57,697 nt of DNA from Chlorobiota bacterium (GCA_013151015.1 JAADJA010000054.1:1-57697); one strand, 5' to 3'; counted from the stretch's first letter, positions 32,771 through 42,227 are shown. A program made the numbers and translations. Notes: generated by a model from the letters alone, not told the origin.

Positions 32771-34960
32771 TTATCTTCTACGGCCACCTCCGCCATAACT
32801 TCTACTGCTTCTTGACCGGTTATAATTTTGTGTACCACGGCTCCGGTTTTGGGACGAACGGTCCAATTGCTGTCTTTGGCTCTTTTGCATTTGTTGGTTC
32901 GATGGCCTTGACTGTTTACTTGCCGGTTTGGTCGCTGGCCTTGTTTGCGTTTTAGCAGGCTTGGTTGATGGTCTGGTTTGGGGATTTGTAGGCTTTGTAG
33001 ATGGCTTGGTTGATGGTTGCTGTGCAGGCCGGGAATTTGATTTTCTGTCATAATTTCCACTCTTGTCCCTTTGATAGACATTTCCTTTTTTATCGGTGTA
33101 CATATTGTTCTTTTTATTGGAGGGACGGCTTTGCCTTGTATTCGGATTATTGCGGGTTTGCGTACGGTTCCCGGTCTGCTTTACACCGGTACTCCGATTT
33201 CTGTACACATTGTTGGGATTACTTCGTTGTCCGGCACGGTAACCTGCCCTTGCACCCTGACGGTACCCGTTATTGTATCCACGGTTGTATCCATGATGGT
33301 AACCATGGTTGTACCCTCTTCGATATCCATGGTGGTAACCCCTCGGACCCCAGGGATGGTAAGGGTGAAATCCCCAGCCAACACTCATGCTGAACGTAAA
33401 ACCCCAGCCCGTATAAGGATTGTAATGGACACCGTAGCCATATGTGACCGGCCTTGGATAATAATAAGCACCGTACCAGGGTTGGTAATAATAGCCGGTA
33501 CCATAAACCACAACTCCCCCATAAACATAGGAATAGGTGTAGCCGGGCATATAGCCCACATATACCACTTCCGGTGTGGAATCATAAATATAAACATATT
33601 TCACGTTATAAACAGGTGATTCCGGCGGAATTTTATCCACCTCATCAGGGCGGTTTATGCTTACTTCCCAGGGACCGGTCGCCTTATCGGAGACAAACCA
33701 AACCGCATTGTCAACACAATAATATTTGTTGTTGATGAGCAAAACCGTTTTATCGGTATTCACGGCATAGGACATATCTGTCCCTTCCACTTTCTCAAAT
33801 TTAGGGTTACCGTCATAGGTTACTTCCACTTTGGCCTCTTTTCGGTCAATGGTTGCTGTTTGTGGGATACTCTGTTCGAGGAGGGCATCCTGTGCTTCGG
33901 GCGTATCTGGCACGCTCACCCTTACAGTTGCCATATCCGAACCTTCCGGGATTTTAGCAAATTCATCCGGCAGATCCTTTGGCTCTACAAATTTCCAATC
34001 GCCATCCTGTAAAGTTTTTGAGTGGTACCATCGCCCTGCGATCAAAATGTAATGCTGTTGCGAATTCACGTCCATGATGATATCGTCCTCCGAATTGGTA
34101 GCATACAGCAAAGACGTACCTTCAATAGTGGCATAATCGGGTTCACCGTCCGTTGAAATCAATTCGGAAGGTTTCGTTGCCACGATCAAATCCGGGGCTT
34201 CTTTAATGGCCATGGCGACTGAATCAAGTTCTTCACCATCGTTGGATTCCTTGGCAAACTTTTCAATTTTGTTGGGTACTTTATCGGTTTCCTTCCAGCC
34301 TTTTGTGATTTCCGTAGAAACATACCAGAACTTTCCGTTCTTGATATAATAATTATCCCCTTTGGGTTCCTTCACAATAAAGAAAGGAGTGTTCAGCACA
34401 TATTCCAGTTTGGAGCCTTTATCTTCTTTTAATTTGGGTTTCCCATCAATACTGATCAATACAGATGGCGAAGTCCTGAAATAAATATCCGGTGGATCAT
34501 TGTTCAGTTGGACGGAAAGGTTTTTCAAATCCTCCACTTCTTCCAGGTTGGCAAGCAGGCGGTCGAGTGACATTTCAAAATCCCAGGACTCTACTTCTTT
34601 GATAAGGAGCGCTGTAAACGTATCAACTTTCCCCTTATCTTCCATATCGGGGAAATTGACCCGAGGGACCTCAACACTTTCGAGCCTTACGGTACGGGCA
34701 TCCAAATCCGTTGACATCCGGGCCTTGAACCAAACGGCCCCAAAAACCATGTCCCCTTCAACAGGTTTGAACGATATTGCCATCCTCCCTTCAAGGATAT
34801 TGGACTTAAACGATTCCAACTGCGGCTGGTAAAGGGTGGTGACCCCTTTTTCAGAATCAATCTCCCGTGGCCATGAAAATCCATTTTTTTCTTCCTGGGC
34901 AAAAATTGTACTTAGGGAAATAAATAGTGCAATGACTGAAATAAAAATCTTGTTCGACAT
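32771..34960 (-). CDS. Large exported repetitive protein, function unknown
   Basis: A 729-residue protein with a signal peptide (1-21). The N-terminal half contains repeated modules of about 90-100 residues. Each has a pattern like TSPSVLISIDGKPKLKEDKGSKL...YYIKNGKFWYVSTEITKGW; at least three copies occur, ending VWFVSDKATGPWEVS. A Tyr/Gly-rich segment follows (PGYTYSYVYGGVVVYGTGYY), then a His/Tyr/Arg repeat region, and a low-complexity tail of RPSTKP- and SRSSR-like repeats. Proteins with the PVYNVKYVYIYDSTPEVVYVGY core have been labelled carbohydrate-binding family V/XII, but the function is unproven. TAATTTTG (minus strand, 35018-35025) is a likely -7 element. Surface or matrix location is plausible. 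Confidence 0.8.
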   Translation of the reverse strand: MSNKIFISVIALFISLSTIFAQEEKNGFSWPREIDSEKGVTTLYQPQLESFKSNILEGRMAISFKPVEGDMVFGAVWFKARMSTDLDARTVRLESVEVPRVNFPDMEDKGKVDTFTALLIKEVESWDFEMSLDRLLANLEEVEDLKNLSVQLNNDPPDIYFRTSPSVLISIDGKPKLKEDKGSKLEYVLNTPFFIVKEPKGDNYYIKNGKFWYVSTEITKGWKETDKVPNKIEKFAKESNDGEELDSVAMAIKEAPDLIVATKPSELISTDGEPDYATIEGTSLLYATNSEDDIIMDVNSQQHYILIAGRWYHSKTLQDGDWKFVEPKDLPDEFAKIPEGSDMATVRVSVPDTPEAQDALLEQSIPQTATIDRKEAKVEVTYDGNPKFEKVEGTDMSYAVNTDKTVLLINNKYYCVDNAVWFVSDKATGPWEVSINRPDEVDKIPPESPVYNVKYVYIYDSTPEVVYVGYMPGYTYSYVYGGVVVYGTGYYYQPWYGAYYYPRPVTYGYGVHYNPYTGWGFTFSMSVGWGFHPYHPWGPRGYHHGYRRGYNHGYHHGYNRGYNNGYRQGARAGYRAGQRSNPNNVYRNRSTGVKQTGNRTQTRNNPNTRQSRPSNKKNNMYTDKKGNVYQRDKSGNYDRKSNSRPAQQPSTKPSTKPTNPQTRPSTKPAKTQTRPATKPASKQSRPSNQQMQKSQRQQLDRSSQNRSRGTQNYNRSRSSRSYGGGGRRR

Positions 34961-35070
34961 AATCCTTTGTCTTTTTAATATGAGATACTAAAACAGGTTT
35001 TACTGAAATTGATTGTACAAAATTACGATTAAAATCGGGACTTATTTTTGAAAAGCTGAAATGGAACATC

Positions 35071-35403
35071 TTACTTCGACATCCAGTCAAGAAAAAAACG
35101 TGGGACTAGTCCCTTGAAGAATTTTATTTCGAAGGAAAGGAAAAACCGGAATTGCCCGAACAAAAAACCATAAACAAGCAGAAGCACATTATATAAGGGC
35201 AAAACCACAACTATTTCAATCAACACTTTAACATACCATGGATTATCGGGGGAAAAACCCAAAGCATGGAAAACGGGTATTTTTACGAACATGGATGAAA
35301 TGCCCGTTATCCCAAAGATTGAAAAAATGAGCCAAAAATGGGCATTGTCCTTTATCCCCCATTTTTCCTTCAATCTGTTCATTTTACTTTTGAGGAAATC
35401 CAT
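35071..35403 (-). CDS. DUF6787 family small membrane protein
   Basis: A 110-residue inner-membrane protein with two clear hydrophobic segments (WLIFSIFGITGISSMFV and IEIVVVLPLYNVLLLVYGFL) linked by a polar loop, then the conserved LFGQFRFFLSFEIKFFK end. The pattern KEKWGI...GITGISS...FGQF.FF..FE fits the Bacteroidota DUF6787 family, sometimes mislabelled as diacylglyceryl transferase. No active-site residues are seen. It lies 110 nt upstream of the large repetitive protein gene on the same strand. Confidence 0.78.
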   Translation of the reverse strand: MDFLKSKMNRLKEKWGIKDNAHFWLIFSIFGITGISSMFVKIPVFHALGFSPDNPWYVKVLIEIVVVLPLYNVLLLVYGFLFGQFRFFLSFEIKFFKGLVPRFFLDWMSK

Positions 35404-35766
35404 AAAATATCAATTTCAGAAAGGGCAACAAAAAACCAGACGGATTGTTCACACAAAGACCACAAAGGCAATTCATGCAAAGTGCGCAAAATCAATCCAT
35501 TGCGTTTTTCGTTGTTTCTGGTTTGTTCAGCTTAGGGTATGGAAACACCTGAAAATCTTGATGCAAATGAATGAATAGAAGCCCCTTTTAGATGTAAAAT
35601 GAGATTGATTTTGAATTAGTATCAGATATTGCAACGGTCTTAAATTACCCATTTCAACTTTTCAGTATTCCAGCATCTTCCACCACAGCCATTTTGTCAT
35701 AAAAAACCCGATGGCATATCCTTTGTAAACCCGATGGGGAATTCGAAAACAAAAAATTTAACAGAT
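35404..35766. other. Gene-free region upstream of htpG with an 11-bp direct repeat
   Basis: This holds AT-rich sequence with fragments of a CACAAAGNCCACAAAGG-type low-complexity repeat (about 35450-35470). AAACCCGATGG is directly repeated at 35704-35714 and 35727-35737, 23 bp apart, just before htpG. No promoter with correct TAnnTTTG spacing was found. Confidence 0.5.
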
Positions 35767-37671
35767 ATGCAAAAAGGAACGATCAACATTCAGACGGAAA
35801 ACATTTTTCCCATCATCAAGAAATTTTTATATTCTGACCACGACATCTTTTTAAGGGAAATTGTATCAAATGCTGTTGACGCTACTCAAAAGCTCAAAAC
35901 ACTGGCATCCCTTGGGAAGTTCAAAGGCGAACTTGGCGATTTGACCATTCATATTGAGGTTGACAAGAAAAACAAGACCATTAAAGTAATCGACCGGGGA
36001 ATTGGGATGACCGGCGAAGAGGTGGGTAAATACATCAACGAAATTGCTTTTTCCAGTGCCGAAGAATTTGTGAAAAAATACAAAGGGAAATCCGAGGACG
36101 ATAAAAATGCGCTCATCGGCCATTTTGGACTGGGGTTCTATTCTTCATTCATGGTTTCCGAAAAAGTGGAAATCCTCACCAAGACCTACAAAAAGGGGGG
36201 TTCCACCAAAGCCGTGAAATGGGAATGTGACGGAAGCCCAAATTATACGCTCACCGAAACCGACAAAACCGATAGGGGAACCGAAATCATCCTTCATATT
36301 GCAGATGATTCACTGGATTTTCTGGAAGAATTCAAAATCCTGGAACTGTTGAAAAAATATTCGAGGTTCCTGCCCGTCCCTATTCAATTCGGGACCGAAA
36401 AGATTTCGGAAAAAACAGGAAAGAAAGACAAGGATGGAAACGATGAGTACAAAGAGGTGGAAAAGCCCCGTATCATCAATAATACCAAACCAACCTGGAC
36501 CCAAAAACCAGCCGATCTTACGGATGAGGACTACAAGAATTTTTACCGGGAATTGTACCCCATGAACTTCGATGATCCTTTGTTCCATATCCACCTGAAC
36601 GTGGACTACCCCTTCAACCTTACCGGTATCCTTTATTTCCCGAAGGTGAAGAAAAACATTGAAGTGCAAAGGGACAAAATCCAATTGTATTCAAACCAGG
36701 TATTTGTGACCGATTCGGTGGAAGGCATCGTGCCCGATTTCCTTACTTTGCTCCATGGTGTGCTCGATTCCCCCGATATCCCATTAAACGTTTCGAGAAG
36801 TTACCTCCAGAGCGATTCCAACGTGAAAAAGATATCGAACCACATTATGAAAAAGGTGGCCGATAAACTGGAAGAGCTTTTCAAGAACAACAGGGAAGAC
36901 TACGAAAAGAAATGGGACGACATCAAAGTGTTTATCATTTACGGAATGATTTCGGAGGAAAAATTCTACGACAGGGCCAAAAAGATTTTCCTGTTCAAAA
37001 ATACGGATGGCAAATACTTCACCTTTGAGGAATACAAAAAACACATCGAAAAAACACAGACCGACAAAGACAAAAAGCTGGTTTACCTTTATACCAACGA
37101 TGAAAAAGAGCAACATGCCTTTATCGAATCGGCAAAGGGAAAATCCTACGATGTACTTATAATGGATGGGGTCTTGGACAACCATCTCGTGAATACCCTG
37201 GAGCAAAAACTGGAAAATTCATCCTTCTCAAGGGTTGATGCCGACATTATCGACAAACTCATCAAAAAAGAAGATGAGCAACCTTCAAAGCTTACGGACA
37301 AAGACAAAGAGAAGTTGAAACCTGTTTTTGAAAAGCAAGGTGAAAATGGGAAGTATGCCATTGTTTTTGAAAGCCTGAGCGAGAAAGACCAGCCCGTTAT
37401 GATTACACAGCCCGAGTTTATGAGGAGGATGAAGGACATGTCGAAATTGGGCGGTGGAATGGATTATATGGGAACCATGCCCGACAGCTACAATTTGGTG
37501 GTGAACACAAACCATCCGGTAATTAGTACTATCCTGAACGAAAAAGACGAAAAACGCCAGGACGAGCTTACAAATCAACTGACCGATTTGGCAAAACTCT
37601 CACAAAATTTGTTAAAAGGGAAAGAGATGACTGATTTTATTAAAAGAAGTATTGACTTGATAGGTAAATAA
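35767..37671 (+). CDS. htpG: Molecular chaperone HtpG (Hsp90)
   Basis: An ATP-dependent dimeric chaperone of the cytoplasm. From the ATG at 35767 it has 634 residues, starting MQKGTINIQTENIFPIIKKF, the normal Bacteroidota N-terminus; an ATG 33 nt upstream falls inside a direct repeat and is less likely. The GHKL ATPase motifs are intact: FLREIVSNAVDATQKL, DRGIGMTGEEV and HFGLGFYSSFMV. The middle domain has GILYFPK and the catalytic-loop Arg in NVSRSYLQ, and the C-terminal dimerisation domain contains FMRRMKDM. A perfect palindrome follows the stop. Confidence 0.97.
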   Translation: MQKGTINIQTENIFPIIKKFLYSDHDIFLREIVSNAVDATQKLKTLASLGKFKGELGDLTIHIEVDKKNKTIKVIDRGIGMTGEEVGKYINEIAFSSAEEFVKKYKGKSEDDKNALIGHFGLGFYSSFMVSEKVEILTKTYKKGGSTKAVKWECDGSPNYTLTETDKTDRGTEIILHIADDSLDFLEEFKILELLKKYSRFLPVPIQFGTEKISEKTGKKDKDGNDEYKEVEKPRIINNTKPTWTQKPADLTDEDYKNFYRELYPMNFDDPLFHIHLNVDYPFNLTGILYFPKVKKNIEVQRDKIQLYSNQVFVTDSVEGIVPDFLTLLHGVLDSPDIPLNVSRSYLQSDSNVKKISNHIMKKVADKLEELFKNNREDYEKKWDDIKVFIIYGMISEEKFYDRAKKIFLFKNTDGKYFTFEEYKKHIEKTQTDKDKKLVYLYTNDEKEQHAFIESAKGKSYDVLIMDGVLDNHLVNTLEQKLENSSFSRVDADIIDKLIKKEDEQPSKLTDKDKEKLKPVFEKQGENGKYAIVFESLSEKDQPVMITQPEFMRRMKDMSKLGGGMDYMGTMPDSYNLVVNTNHPVISTILNEKDEKRQDELTNQLTDLAKLSQNLLKGKEMTDFIKRSIDLIGK

Positions 37672-37703
37672 ATTGTAATTTTAGCAGATAAATGAAATTC
37701 ACA

Positions 37704-37738
37704 AATTCAGGGCTTGACTTGGAGTCAAGCCCTGAATT
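37704..37738. repeat. Dispersed GGGCTTGACT palindrome between htpG and lemA-like gene
   Basis: Arms AATTCAGGGCTTGACT and AGTCAAGCCCTGAATT (16 bp, perfect) around TGG. The core is the same as at 52028-52050 and related to 27347-27373. It may stop htpG transcription or be a REP-like element; no T-run follows. Confidence 0.8.
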
Positions 37739-37755
37739 ACTAATATAAAGCAATC

Positions 37756-38346
37756 ATGAAAAAATCGTGGATAATAATTGGGATAATCGTTGTAGTGCTT
37801 ATAATAGCTTACTCTTCGATAAAGGGAACATATAATAATATGGTGACGCTGGATGAGGGTGTAACAGGGCAATGGGCACAGGTTGAAAATGTTTATCAAC
37901 GGCGTGCCGACCTGATACCAAACCTTGTCGCTACAGTAAAGGGATATGCTACACATGAAAAAGAAACCTTGGAAAGCGTGATAGAAGCAAGGTCGAAAGC
38001 AACATCGGTAACCATTGACCCATCTAATTTGAATGCAGCTTCTATACAACAATTTCAGGCCGCACAGGATGGTTTGAGCTCTGCCCTCTCAAAACTTATG
38101 GTTGTGGTTGAACGTTATCCCGACCTAAAAGCAAACCAGAACTTCCTCGAATTGCAAACGCAATTGGAGAGAACCGAAAACAGGATTGCAGTTGAACGGA
38201 GGAATTTTAATACGGGTGCCCAGAATTACAACACTTACATTAGGACTTTCCCGAAAAACATCTACGCATCCATGTTCGGTTTTGAAAAGAAAGCCTATTT
38301 CAAATCACAGGAAGGGGCGGAGACTGCACCAAAGGTGGAGTTCTAA
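37756..38346 (+). CDS. lemA: LemA family protein
   Basis: A 196-residue protein with one N-terminal membrane helix (WIIIGIIVVVLIIAYSSI) and an all-helical domain outside it. The signature WAQVENVYQRRADLIPNLVATVKGYATHEKETL and the segment RYPDLKANQNFLELQTQLERTENRIAVERRNFN are diagnostic. Two TPM-domain genes follow on the same strand; the lemA-TPM neighbourhood is widespread in bacteria and is thought to be an envelope-associated unit, though the biochemical role is unsettled. Confidence 0.95.
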   Translation: MKKSWIIIGIIVVVLIIAYSSIKGTYNNMVTLDEGVTGQWAQVENVYQRRADLIPNLVATVKGYATHEKETLESVIEARSKATSVTIDPSNLNAASIQQFQAAQDGLSSALSKLMVVVERYPDLKANQNFLELQTQLERTENRIAVERRNFNTGAQNYNTYIRTFPKNIYASMFGFEKKAYFKSQEGAETAPKVEF

Positions 38347-38430
38347 TAAACCTTTTTGGGTAGAAGAAGGCAAGTAAAGTGGAGACCCGAAAGGTTGAAA
38401 ATGTGCAGTTGGCAATAGGCTAGTTTCCAA

Positions 38431-38477
38431 AACCTGTAAGGTCGGAACAAGCCATTGCAAGGGCGACCTGACAGGTT
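38431..38477. repeat. AACCTGTmAGGTCG inverted repeat
   Basis: AACCTGTAAGGTCG (38431-38444) and CGACCTGACAGGTT (38464-38477) are complementary with one mismatch, 19 nt apart, in the 272-nt gap between the lemA-like gene and the first TPM gene. The rest of the gap has AGGTTGAA repeats and no gene. Confidence 0.6.
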
Positions 38478-38618
38478 GAAGATGGACTGTGCGGAAGGGG
38501 CATAAAAGCTTGAAAACAGGTAGTGGGCAAAGGACAAAACTGATTCTATAGTTAATCATTATTTTTTTGTAAAAGCCTGTAAATTTAAACAATAGATCAA
38601 TAACACAAAGAGCATCAC

Positions 38619-39065
38619 ATGACAAAATCAGCCAGGTTTTTTTTCTCAAAAGAAGAAAAGGAAGACATCGTCCAGGCAGTTAAAAACGCTGAACTGGATA
38701 CTTCCGGAGAAATTCGGGTACATATTGAAAACAAATGCAAAGGCGATGCAAAGGACAGGGCTGCATTACTGTTTAAAAAGCTGGGAATGCAAAAAACCGA
38801 GTTAAGGAACGGTGTTTTGTTTTATCTTGCTTTGAAAAACAGAAAATTCGCTATCCTGGGCGATGGTGGGATAAACGAAGTAGTCCCCGATAATTTCTGG
38901 GACGACATACGTGATACCATGCTCAACTATTTCAGGGAAGATAATTTCGCCGAAGGTTTGGCCGAAGGGATTTCGATGGCAGGCAAACAATTGAAAAAAC
39001 ATTTCCCCTATCAGTCGGATGATGTGAACGAATTACCGGATGAGATTTCTTTTGGGGAGAAGTGA
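38619..39065 (+). CDS. TPM domain protein (soluble form)
   Basis: A 148-residue protein without signal peptide or membrane helix. It consists of a single TPM (DUF477) domain: FSKEEKEDIVQAVKNAELDTSGEIRVHIE, RNGVLFYLALKNRKFAILGDGGINEVVPDNFW, and the helix FAEGLAEGISMAGKQLKKHFP. TPM domains have been reported as acid-phosphatase-like in plants and as membrane-repair or photosystem-assembly factors elsewhere; the role here is unknown. It lies between the lemA-like gene and a second, exported TPM gene, 55 nt from the latter, and the three probably form one unit. Confidence 0.93.
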   Translation: MTKSARFFFSKEEKEDIVQAVKNAELDTSGEIRVHIENKCKGDAKDRAALLFKKLGMQKTELRNGVLFYLALKNRKFAILGDGGINEVVPDNFWDDIRDTMLNYFREDNFAEGLAEGISMAGKQLKKHFPYQSDDVNELPDEISFGEK

Positions 39066-39120
39066 AAAACAAATGCTTGAATGGTAGAATGCGACAATGT
39101 TTGAATGAAAAAATAAGACA

Positions 39121-39927
39121 ATGCACAAAATAAATCTCATATCCATAATATTTCTGCTTTCCTTTGGTTCGTTATGGAGCCAGGATTTCCCGGAAAAGCC
39201 AAATCCACCACGGCTTGTGAACGACTATGTGGGATTGCTGACATCGCAACAACAAAAAGCCCTTGAACGGAAACTGGTCGCCCTCAGCGATACCAACGGG
39301 ACACAAATTGCCATTGTCATCGTGGAAAGCATCCACGGATATGATATTGTTGATTATTCACAACGGCTTGCACAGAAATGGAACATTGGACAAAAAAAGG
39401 ACGATAACGGTGCCATCATTGTTTTAAAACCCAAAACATCTGAGGGTAAAGGAGAGGTAAATATTGATGTGGGCTACGGACTTGAACCCTACATTCCCGA
39501 TATTACCTCAAAGCGGATTATCGAAAATGAAATGATCCCCAATTTTAAACAAGGAAACTATTATGGTGGGCTCGATGCTGCGACCAATGTAATGATTGAT
39601 TTGGTGTCCGGGCATTTTACGCCTGACCAGTACAACAAAGGAGCCGGTGGTCGTAGCCCTCTTGGTTTTCTCGTTCCATTTATTATTATGATCATTGTTA
39701 TTTCCATGATTTTCCGCAGGGGAAACGGAAACCATACCATGGGCGGCAGAAACCACAGCAGTTCCCTTTGGACTGCACTTCTTCTGGGAAGTATGATGGG
39801 AGGCCGTGGCGGCAGTTCTTTTGGTAATTTCTCGGGAGGGTCTGGAAGTTTTGGCGGTGGGGGTGGAGGCTTCGGTGGCTTTGGCGGCGGGAGCTTTGGC
39901 GGCGGTGGCGCCAGTGGGAGTTGGTAA
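39121..39927 (+). CDS. TPM domain protein (exported, membrane-anchored form)
   Basis: A 268-residue protein. It has a signal peptide (MHKINLISIIFLLSFGSLWSQ), a TPM domain (about 25-165; RLVNDYVGLLTSQQQKALERKL, GTQIAIVIVESI, WNIGQKKDDNGAIIVL and GYGLEPYIPDITSKRI), a membrane helix (GFLVPFIIMIIVISMIF), then a Gly/Ser/Phe-rich tail ending GGGASGSW. This is the usual exported partner in lemA-TPM clusters. The low-complexity tail is normal for the family. Confidence 0.95.
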   Translation: MHKINLISIIFLLSFGSLWSQDFPEKPNPPRLVNDYVGLLTSQQQKALERKLVALSDTNGTQIAIVIVESIHGYDIVDYSQRLAQKWNIGQKKDDNGAIIVLKPKTSEGKGEVNIDVGYGLEPYIPDITSKRIIENEMIPNFKQGNYYGGLDAATNVMIDLVSGHFTPDQYNKGAGGRSPLGFLVPFIIMIIVISMIFRRGNGNHTMGGRNHSSSLWTALLLGSMMGGRGGSSFGNFSGGSGSFGGGGGGFGGFGGGSFGGGGASGSW

Positions 39928-39944
39928 GCGTTGACCCCAGTTGG

Positions 39945-40006
39945 GTCGGGGCAGGCCATAATTTGGTTGTCCCGGCTGGTTGAAATCAGAATAATGTTAC
40001 TGCAAC
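39945..40006. repeat. Dispersed direct repeat, copy A
   Basis: The sequence starting GTCGGGGCAGGCCATA and ending GAAATCAGAATAATG..CTGCAAC matches copy B at 42305-42371 (the last 30 bases are identical). Together the copies flank the 40028-42139 gene. An internal GTCGGG...CCCGRC pairing makes each copy a weak hairpin. Confidence 0.8.
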
Positions 40007-40027
40007 TTCATTGTAGCAATTTGTACT

Positions 40028-42139
40028 TTAGTTTTCCCTAAGCCCAATTGTTAAAAGGATTTTACTGTTATCTTCAATTGCATTATAGATATGCGCCACC
40101 TGTTCAATATTATTCTTTTTAATTTGATTTGACTTAATTTTAAAATAACTTGAAATCAACAGCTTGTTATCATCCATTTGCTTTATACTAAATTTGTAAG
40201 TGCCGAAATTATTATTGACTTCCATATTTTCAGGAAGGTTGTAAAATGATACTGTCTGGTCAAATTCAAGCATCCATGCATAAGAATCAGTTCCTGTAAA
40301 GTCCGCATAAAAATCCGTGAAACGGTTTTCAGCTTTAAAACCACGATAAATGATATGCTTTATACATCCCGAAAGGTCCAACAAAACTGTATCGTTTTTT
40401 GTACTGATAATCCCGGAAACCGAATATTCGGCATTAATCAAAGTCCTAAATGGAAAGTAATTATCTGTGTCAATAACCTCCACGTTCCCAATATCCTGTT
40501 CTTCACCAAACTCCCACACTTTCTCACGATAAATTGGGTTTATAGTACTGTCTATCGGCCCTCCTTTATATAAAAATCTCGTAGTTGTAGAAAACTGTCC
40601 AGACAATGAGATTCGTGAAGAAAAAGAAATACGATCTTCATCAAGGAAAACCATTGCCTTACTATTTATCTTTCTGGTATTTTCAGAAATTGAACTGGAA
40701 GGTGTGTTTTTGTATTTGGAAAAAAACATTTTTCCGGTTGACGAGCCTATTTCATAAAACCACCTATTAACCAATAAAATGGGTGTGTTTTCATAATAAA
40801 ACGGCAATTCTTCACAAAATAAATTACGTTTATCTGTCTTGGGCATAATATAAGCGAGTTGTTTATTGTTGAGGATTATGGCAAACAATATCTCGTTGCC
40901 ATTAATTGTTGCCAAATAATCTTCGCCAATATAGCCGGTCCTTGAATCTGACGGAAACCCCATATAAAATTCCATGTCCAGCAAATCGATCAATGTAGCA
41001 TAAACCAATTCCTTATTACATTCCCATATTTCGCCATTCGCCAATTGTGTCCCGGTGTGGGTCTTTATCCTGTCATTATTGTTCCCGAAATAGGAATATG
41101 CATCATTATAGGCGACACTGTCATTAATATATGCCTGCATTTCCCTTAATTGTACAATCCCGACCGAGTCGTTCTTGCCCAATTCGATGAACCTGTCAAT
41201 AAAGCGATAATAATTTAGATCATCCTTTTTGCCCTTTCCCCGACTTCTACGATCGGCAGGCCAAAAATTGTTTGCTGTTCTGTTTGTTTTTGGAATGGTC
41301 AATACATCCCTCATAGGGATAAATCCTGTTTCATAGCTGTTAAAATATTCCACAAGGAAGTCATTGGGTTTTAAGGTAAAAGAAAGCCAGGGCAGATTGG
41401 TTTGCGGCCTCGAGCCGGGTTCATCAAGACTTCCGGGTTGATTCTCAAAGTGCCACTTATAGTTAACCATATTATCCAATGTATCAATATCTGGATAAGC
41501 ACAATTTATAAAACCCGTATCAACTTCAAGGCTATACTGGTGCGACAAATAGAAATCAAATTTTTTTCGGGGAATTTTCGTGACAAAAAAGAAACGGGAC
41601 GATATCAACCTTTTAATGTTATATTTGAAAGGGAAAGAATACTTATACTTGATTCTTATCCTTTCACCAGGTTCGGCTTTCCCAAAAGAATAGCAATAGC
41701 TGTACAAATACCCAAAATGACTACTTTCTGTTATTATTTTATGCTTTTGGATTTTCTTTTCAAAAGCCAGGTTTTCAGGTTCCCCGTTATTATGGATAAT
41801 TGTTGCTTCAAACCCCTCAATGGATACTTCGTCAAAAAGAGTTGATTCATTCCTGATACCAGGTGAATGTGGCCTGTAAATCTCATCAAAAGGCTGTGGA
41901 AGTACAAAGGGGGTCAGATAATTATTACCAGCTTCAGAAAGAATCTCGTATTCAATCTCCTTTTCGACAACGATTCTGATATAATATGCTTTTTTGCCTA
42001 TAAAAGACACCTTCATATTTTCATGTTGTATTACTATATCCTCATTATCCAATAAGGCTTCAAACTCAGCATCACTCAATTGGGCAATTAATGAAAGTGC
42101 TTGAAAAATGACAAATATAACTGTTATGATTTTTTTCAT
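40028..42139 (-). CDS. Exported DUF3857/transglutaminase-like protein, catalytic residues not conserved
   Basis: A 703-residue protein with a signal peptide (1-19). The N-terminal 300 residues are beta-rich with the feel of DUF3857 (EPGERIRIKYKYSFPF, PWLSFTL). A middle helical segment, then GEIWECNKELVYATLIDLLDMEFYM, lies where transglutaminase-like proteins have RGDCKDKALLL. Where the catalytic His and Asp are expected the sequence reads GNEILFAIIL and YIMPKTD, so His is missing. The C-terminal 200 residues are beta-rich. It is therefore likely a non-enzymatic relative; this assignment rests on pattern and order, not strong motifs. A good promoter lies at 42198-42227, and ~65-bp direct repeats flank the gene on both sides. 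Confidence 0.6.
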   Translation of the reverse strand: MKKIITVIFVIFQALSLIAQLSDAEFEALLDNEDIVIQHENMKVSFIGKKAYYIRIVVEKEIEYEILSEAGNNYLTPFVLPQPFDEIYRPHSPGIRNESTLFDEVSIEGFEATIIHNNGEPENLAFEKKIQKHKIITESSHFGYLYSYCYSFGKAEPGERIRIKYKYSFPFKYNIKRLISSRFFFVTKIPRKKFDFYLSHQYSLEVDTGFINCAYPDIDTLDNMVNYKWHFENQPGSLDEPGSRPQTNLPWLSFTLKPNDFLVEYFNSYETGFIPMRDVLTIPKTNRTANNFWPADRRSRGKGKKDDLNYYRFIDRFIELGKNDSVGIVQLREMQAYINDSVAYNDAYSYFGNNNDRIKTHTGTQLANGEIWECNKELVYATLIDLLDMEFYMGFPSDSRTGYIGEDYLATINGNEILFAIILNNKQLAYIMPKTDKRNLFCEELPFYYENTPILLVNRWFYEIGSSTGKMFFSKYKNTPSSSISENTRKINSKAMVFLDEDRISFSSRISLSGQFSTTTRFLYKGGPIDSTINPIYREKVWEFGEEQDIGNVEVIDTDNYFPFRTLINAEYSVSGIISTKNDTVLLDLSGCIKHIIYRGFKAENRFTDFYADFTGTDSYAWMLEFDQTVSFYNLPENMEVNNNFGTYKFSIKQMDDNKLLISSYFKIKSNQIKKNNIEQVAHIYNAIEDNSKILLTIGLREN

Positions 42140-42197
42140 ATTGATAATATCCCTGTGGTTTTAATGATTTTGAACAAGATATGCTTTTTATGGAAAA

Positions 42198-42227
42198 CAA
42201 AAGTAACCATAATCCTTAAAGGATCAA
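42198..42227 (-). promoter_or_regulatory. Promoter of the DUF3857/transglutaminase-like gene
   Basis: On the minus strand TTTG (plus-strand CAAA at 42225-42228), a 19-nt spacer, and TACTTTTG (42205-42198). The predicted transcript leader is about 52 nt. Confidence 0.7.

Noticed and set aside
39561-39959. Pro/Lys-rich open frame antisense to the exported TPM gene
   Set aside because: It is the reverse complement of the Gly-rich tail; low complexity explains the open frame.
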